From NCBI GenBank assembly GCA_964434345.1, contig CAYSUY010000163.1, forward strand, positions 1-9,591: DNA of 9,591 nt, in the 5' to 3' direction. Origin of the DNA: CAIOSQ01 sp964434345. Its GTDB lineage: Bacteria; Pseudomonadota; Alphaproteobacteria; CACIAM-22H2. Shown one piece after another: positions 7,066-9,591 of this stretch; position 1 is the first letter of the stretch, and the number at the start of each line of letters is the position of its first letter. The notes beneath the pieces are model-generated. The model saw only the letters and a list, made by a program, of their open reading frames with translations, did not search any database and was not told the origin of the DNA. Both the position numbers and the translations under genes were made by a program.

Positions 7066-7938
7066 TCAGCGCAGGAAGCTGCGCTCGATGTCCTTGACCG
7101 TGTCCATGCGCTGGAGGCGGAAGATCTCTTCCACCGTGACGATGTCGCGGTCGACGCCGGCGATGCCGCCTTCGGCCGCGATGCGCGCGAAGACGGATTT
7201 CATCGCGGTGACGGCCGCGCGGATGGCATGGTTCCCATAGATCACCATGCGCACCGTGCCGAGCGCACGGATGCGCGCCTCGTCGAGCTGCGGATAGGCG
7301 GTGGGCACCAGCACAAGGCCGCGGCGTCCGTCCCAGGCGCGCGCGAAGGCCTCGACCTCGTCGGGGGTGCGCGACTTTGAATGGACCAGGACGAGATCGG
7401 CGCCGGCCTCGGCATAGGCATGTGCGCGGCGCAGCGCCTCGTCCTGGCCCAGCCCCGCGATCAGGGCTTCGGTACGCGCGACGACGAGGAATCCGGGATC
7501 GCGCCGCGTGGCGACGGCCGCCGCGATCTTGCCCTGGAACTCCTCGCTGCGGACGAGATCCTGTCGCCCGCCCGCGACGAGGCTGGTCACCTTCGGGAAG
7601 CTCTTGTCCTCGATCACCACCGCCGATGCCCCGGCCTCCTCGTAGAGACGTACGGCATGCACCACGTTCACCGCGTTGCCGAATCCGGTGTCGATGTCCG
7701 CGACGATCGGCAGATCCATGCGCTGCGCCATCGCACGCAGCATCTCCAGATGCTGGGTCATCGTGATCAGGCTGACATCGGGTAGCCCGAGCAGCGCGGA
7801 CAATTCGAAGCCCGAGGCCCAGATCCCGTCGAACCCGGCCTCCTCCGCCAGCGTCGCCGAGAGCGGACTGTGCGCCGCCATGATGCGGGCCAGCCCGGCG
7901 TCGAGCGCCGTGCGCAGCCTTGCGTTGCGGGTCTGCAT
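7066..7938 (-). CDS. pphA: Phosphonopyruvate hydrolase (PEP mutase/isocitrate lyase superfamily)
   Basis: This is a 290-residue alpha/beta-barrel enzyme predicted to split phosphonopyruvate into pyruvate and phosphate in the cytoplasm. Visible features: AHSPLSATLAEEAGFDGIWASG at about 22-43; the Mg-binding ADIDTGFGNAVNV 80-92 (D81, D83); the gating loop EDKSFPKVTS 110-119 with K116 and T118; GRQDLVR 124-130; and PTAYPQL 212-218 followed by VIYGNHAIRAAV 232-243. From family knowledge, PEP mutases carry EDK-x5-NS, whereas the Variovorax phosphonopyruvate hydrolase carries Thr118 at the Asn position. This protein has Thr at the same residue number and resembles that hydrolase along its whole length from memory. 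Isocitrate and methylisocitrate lyases lack the EDK-x5-[NT]S loop. ATG 7938 is chosen because AGGGAGG (7944-7950) lies five bases upstream; the frame runs on to 8067 only as shadow of the next gene. No phosphonoalanine transaminase or phosphonate regulator is visible. A PEP mutase or another C-C/C-P lyase remains possible. Confidence 0.82.
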   Translation of the reverse strand: MQTRNARLRTALDAGLARIMAAHSPLSATLAEEAGFDGIWASGFELSALLGLPDVSLITMTQHLEMLRAMAQRMDLPIVADIDTGFGNAVNVVHAVRLYEEAGASAVVIEDKSFPKVTSLVAGGRQDLVRSEEFQGKIAAAVATRRDPGFLVVARTEALIAGLGQDEALRRAHAYAEAGADLVLVHSKSRTPDEVEAFARAWDGRRGLVLVPTAYPQLDEARIRALGTVRMVIYGNHAIRAAVTAMKSVFARIAAEGGIAGVDRDIVTVEEIFRLQRMDTVKDIERSFLR

Positions 7939-7943
7939 GTCGT

Positions 7944-7950
7944 CCTCCCT
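7944..7950 (-). promoter_or_regulatory. Strong Shine-Dalgarno for the phosphonopyruvate hydrolase gene
   Basis: AGGGAGG on the - strand, five bases before ATG 7938. It is the best ribosome binding site in the window and excludes the longer frame that begins at 8067 inside the nucleoside hydrolase gene. Confidence 0.75.
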
Positions 7951-7964
7951 CGCGTGCCTCGCAA

Positions 7965-9233
7965 TCAGGAATAGCGCCCCAGCGTCTCGCCCAGCCAGGC
8001 GAAGAACGCGTCGGCGTCGAGCCCGGTCAGGATATCGGCGTTCGCCGTCTGGCCGGTGACGCCCCACCAGTCGGCGATCGTCTGCCCGAAGGCCGGGCCC
8101 TCGTCGATGCAGATCTCGACCGGCGCGCGTCGCACGCGGAACAGCTCCGGTCGCGCCAGCCAGCCGATGATCGTCGGGTCGTGCAGGGGTGCGCCCTGGC
8201 TGCCGTAGCGCGCCGGATCCTTGCGATCGAAGAAGGCGAGCAGTTCGGCGACCGCGGCCGCGACACGGCCGGGAAGACGGGCCAGGGTCTCGACGCGCGC
8301 GGGCGTCGCCATCGCCTGATGCGTGACGTCGAGCGGCGCCATGACGATCGGCGCGCCCGAGGCGAANNNNNNNNNNTTGCCGGTGAGTTGATTGCCTGCG
8401 GTGTCGGTGTCAATGCTGTCAACGGTGATGCTGCCGCTGCCGGCAACCACCCCAGAGAGAGTGATGTTGCGCGCCGCGGCAGAGGTCAGTGCGGAGTTGC
8501 CGTCGCGCAGGTTGATCGTCGAGTTGGTGGCTGCCTGTGCCAGCACGGCCCCGCTGTAGGTGGCCCCGTTGCCCGATGAGGATAGAGCGCCTCCAGCCAG
8601 CGTGAGATTGTTGGGGACGGTGCCCGCTGTCGCATTGCTGTAGAACAGCGAGCCACCCTGAATGACGATCGGCGCGCCGGAGGCGAAGACGATCCGTGCG
8701 GCATGCGGGTCGGCGAGGATGTTGAACTCGGCGCTCGGCGTGCGGTTGCCGCCCGCCTGGAACGCACCGCCCATCATCGCGATGCATGCGACGCCGGCGA
8801 CCAGATCGGGATCCTGGGCAAGCGCAAGCGCGACGTTCGTCAGCGGCCCGATCGTGCAGATCGTCAGCGGCGGCGTGTCGCCGCGCGCCGCCGCCCGCAG
8901 CAGGCGTGCCAGGGCCGTCGCCGCATGCTCGGCCGAGACGTCGACCTCCGGGGACGGCAATTCGAGCGGACCCACGCCGCTCCTGCCGTGGAATTTCCCC
9001 CGATAGGGCGCGCGCAGCAGCGGCCGCGCCGCTCCGCCATGGATCGGAACGTCCGTCCGTCCGGCGAGCGCGCAGATGCGGCGCGCATTCTCCAGCGCCG
9101 GACCGAGCTCGACATTCCCATGCGTCACCGTGATCGCGCGCAGGTCGATCTCCGGGCTCGCCAGCGCCGCGAGCAGCGCGATGCAGTCGTCGACGCCCGG
9201 ATCGGTGTCGATGACGGTCGCGATCGGCGCCAT
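7965..9233 (-). CDS. Nucleoside hydrolase (IunH/RihA-type), interrupted in this assembly
   Basis: This encodes an inosine/uridine-preferring nucleoside hydrolase family enzyme, which releases ribose and free base from nucleosides using Ca2+. The N-terminal Asp cluster DTDPGVDD (residues 9-16) is intact. It is followed by THGN 37-40, TIGPLTNVALAL 127-138, MMGGAF 153-158 and AEFNILADP 168-176. On the far side of the interruption come APLDVTHQ and later HDPTIIGWL, carrying the family's Ca-binding Asp/Thr region and active-site His. ATG 9233 shares one base with the upstream stop (TGATG) and has GAGG (9239-9242) five bases before it. The gene is broken after codon 190 by a repeat, a 10-N gap and 285 unrelated bases (8341-8661). 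Removing 321 bases joins ASGAPIV directly to MAPLDVTHQ and gives 315 residues, the usual family length. As written, the 422-residue frame is probably not a real protein. Nucleoside preference is not resolved. Confidence 0.88.
   Translation of the reverse strand: MAPIATVIDTDPGVDDCIALLAALASPEIDLRAITVTHGNVELGPALENARRICALAGRTDVPIHGGAARPLLRAPYRGKFHGRSGVGPLELPSPEVDVSAEHAATALARLLRAAARGDTPPLTICTIGPLTNVALALAQDPDLVAGVACIAMMGGAFQAGGNRTPSAEFNILADPHAARIVFASGAPIVIQGGSLFYSNATAGTVPNNLTLAGGALSSSGNGATYSGAVLAQAATNSTINLRDGNSALTSAAARNITLSGVVAGSGSITVDSIDTDTAGNQLTGXXXXFASGAPIVMAPLDVTHQAMATPARVETLARLPGRVAAAVAELLAFFDRKDPARYGSQGAPLHDPTIIGWLARPELFRVRRAPVEICIDEGPAFGQTIADWWGVTGQTANADILTGLDADAFFAWLGETLGRYS
8341..8366. repeat. 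Direct repeat copy 1 (26 bp) at the gap edge
   Basis: Begins ATGACGATCGGCGCGCC and ends GAGGCGAA, immediately before the N run. It matches 8662-8687 at 25 of 26 positions; the one difference (C here, G there) is a synonymous Ser codon change on the coding strand. It is nucleoside hydrolase coding sequence (FASGAPIV). Confidence 0.95.
8367..8376. other. Assembly gap (10 N)
   Basis: Ten undetermined bases lie between the nucleoside hydrolase sequence and the autotransporter-like segment. A round number of N is typical of a scaffolding placeholder, so the real distance and linkage across this point are unknown. Confidence 0.99.
8377..8661 (-). other. Fragment of an autotransporter-type beta-strand-repeat passenger
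   Basis: These 285 bases are open on the - strand and encode about 95 residues rich in Ser, Thr, Asn, Gly and Ala, with no relation to nucleoside hydrolases. Recognisable stretches are GGSLFYSNATAGTVPNNLTL, GGALSSSGNGATYSGAV, STINLRDGN, NITLSGVVAGSGSITVDS and the end TAGNQLTG. The alternating short beta-strands with Gly/Asn turns match autotransporter-associated (PATR-type) beta-helix repeats found in large secreted or surface proteins. Two 60-base lines I counted give about 62% and 63% G+C, against 75% in one line of the flanking gene. No start, signal peptide, autotransporter barrel or stop is present, so it is an internal piece of a much larger gene. It most likely comes from elsewhere in the genome or another organism and was joined here by assembly. 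Confidence 0.8.
8662..8687. repeat. Direct repeat copy 2 (26 bp) at the far edge of the insert
   Basis: Second copy of the 8341-8366 segment, 25/26 identical. It continues without interruption into the upstream half of the nucleoside hydrolase gene, so this is the copy in native context on the N-terminal side. The distance between equivalent bases of the two copies is 321. Confidence 0.95.
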
Positions 9234-9591
9234 CAGGGCCTCGCGTTCTCGGCCAGGGTGTAGCCGTCGGAGCGGGGGACGTAGGAGACGCCGCCGCGCG
9301 ACGCCCAGGTGTTGACCAGGAAGAACAGCGGGATGACGCCGACCTTGTCGGTCGCGATGCGTGTCGCCGCGCGCAGCTTCGCCTCGCGCGCCGGGGCGTC
9401 GATCGTCGCCAGCGCCTCGACCATCAGGCGGTCGAGTCCGGGATCGGAGAACCGGCCGCGATTGCCCGATCCCGTTCCGCGCGCGGGATCGAAGGTCTCC
9501 ACCAGCGGGCGCAGCACGCTCGACGCCTCGCCAGTCTCAGCCGCCGCACCGCCGAGGACTCGTCCTCCATGTTCAGCCCGCCGCCCGCCTG
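9233..9591 (-). CDS. Family 5 extracellular solute-binding protein, C-terminal fragment
   Basis: This is the C-terminal part of a periplasmic binding protein of the DppA/OppA class (SBP_bac_5), which captures peptides or other solutes for an ABC importer; the gene begins beyond the right edge. Visible: TGEASSVLRPLVETFDP, then NRGRFSDPGLDRLMVEAL, AKLRAATRIATDKVGVIPL, FFLVNTWASRGG and the end YTLAENARP, all in the usual order for the last 100 residues of this family. The TGA (9235-9233) shares one base with the nucleoside hydrolase ATG, so the genes are probably cotranscribed and coupled. The first 20 or so residues at the window edge (9591 to about 9530) are rich in Gly and Arg and do not look like the family, where a Gly-Trp-Gly stretch is expected just before TGEAS. 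A frameshift or sequencing error near 9535-9560 is possible. The ligand is unknown. Confidence 0.8.
   Translation of the reverse strand, partial: GGRRAEHGGRVLGGAAAETGEASSVLRPLVETFDPARGTGSGNRGRFSDPGLDRLMVEALATIDAPAREAKLRAATRIATDKVGVIPLFFLVNTWASRGGVSYVPRSDGYTLAENARP

Noticed and set aside
5467..7380. Long open frame on the + strand (about 640 residues) opposite the FAD enzyme
   Set aside because: Same shadow pattern. It crosses the gene boundaries on the opposite strand without respect for them, has low-complexity Arg/Gly/Asp composition, and the - strand carries all conserved motifs.
7939..8067. N-terminal extension of the phosphonopyruvate hydrolase by 43 residues
   Set aside because: It would overlap the nucleoside hydrolase by about 100 bases and ignores the excellent AGGGAGG site placed for ATG 7938.
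8341..8687. Mobile element with target-site duplication inside the nucleoside hydrolase gene
   Set aside because: No transposase, integrase or terminal inverted repeats are visible, the 26-bp repeat is long and imperfect for a target duplication, and one edge is an N gap, so an assembly chimera explains it more simply.
7965..9233. A genuine enzyme-adhesin fusion of 422 residues
   Set aside because: Its continuity depends on exactly ten placeholder N's, and the inserted part interrupts the conserved core of the nucleoside hydrolase fold.
9518..9591. Definite frameshift in the binding-protein fragment at the right edge
   Set aside because: The edge residues look unlike the family, but only about 24 codons are visible and none of the other frames gives a convincing family match, so it is left as a suspicion.

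Overview
The window is about 70% G+C, gene-dense, and has very short intergenic gaps and stop/start overlaps. It looks like chromosomal DNA from a high-GC proteobacterium. An alphaproteobacterium (Rhizobiales/Rhodospirillales-like) is my best guess from the protein flavour, but no marker gene proves it. There is no rRNA, tRNA, CRISPR array, IS element or phage gene.

Layout. On the + strand, bases 1-2113 hold the end of a PotA-type ABC ATPase followed by two overlapping permease genes of the spermidine/putrescine/2-aminoethylphosphonate importer class. They converge, nine bases apart, on a - strand cluster. That cluster reads from the right edge leftwards: the C-terminus of a family 5 solute-binding protein (9591-9233), a nucleoside hydrolase (9233-7965), a phosphonopyruvate hydrolase/PEP-mutase-family enzyme (7938-7066), a GlcD/D-lactate-dehydrogenase-type FAD enzyme (7002-5539) and a 1139-residue fused indolepyruvate:ferredoxin oxidoreductase (5542-2123). 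A perfect 6-bp hairpin sits at the junction of the two converging transcripts.

How the genes may work together. The FAD enzyme makes 2-oxoacids from 2-hydroxyacids. The fused oxidoreductase, coupled to it by an ATGA overlap, oxidatively decarboxylates 2-oxoacids to acyl-CoA. The PEP-mutase-family protein has the features of phosphonopyruvate hydrolase, including Thr118 where PEP mutases have Asn, and would release pyruvate and phosphate from phosphonopyruvate. A 2-hydroxyacid/2-oxoacid (possibly phosphonate) scavenging module with its own importers is a reasonable but unproven reading.

The strongest anomaly is at 8341-8687. The nucleoside hydrolase gene is split by a 10-N gap plus 285 bases that encode part of an autotransporter beta-strand-repeat passenger, bracketed by a 26-bp direct repeat of host sequence. 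Removing 321 bases restores a textbook 315-residue nucleoside hydrolase. This is most likely a scaffolding chimera rather than a new gene architecture. A second possible chimera lies at the left edge, where the first residues of the ATPase look like a sugar-importer (RbsA-type) ATPase rather than PotA.
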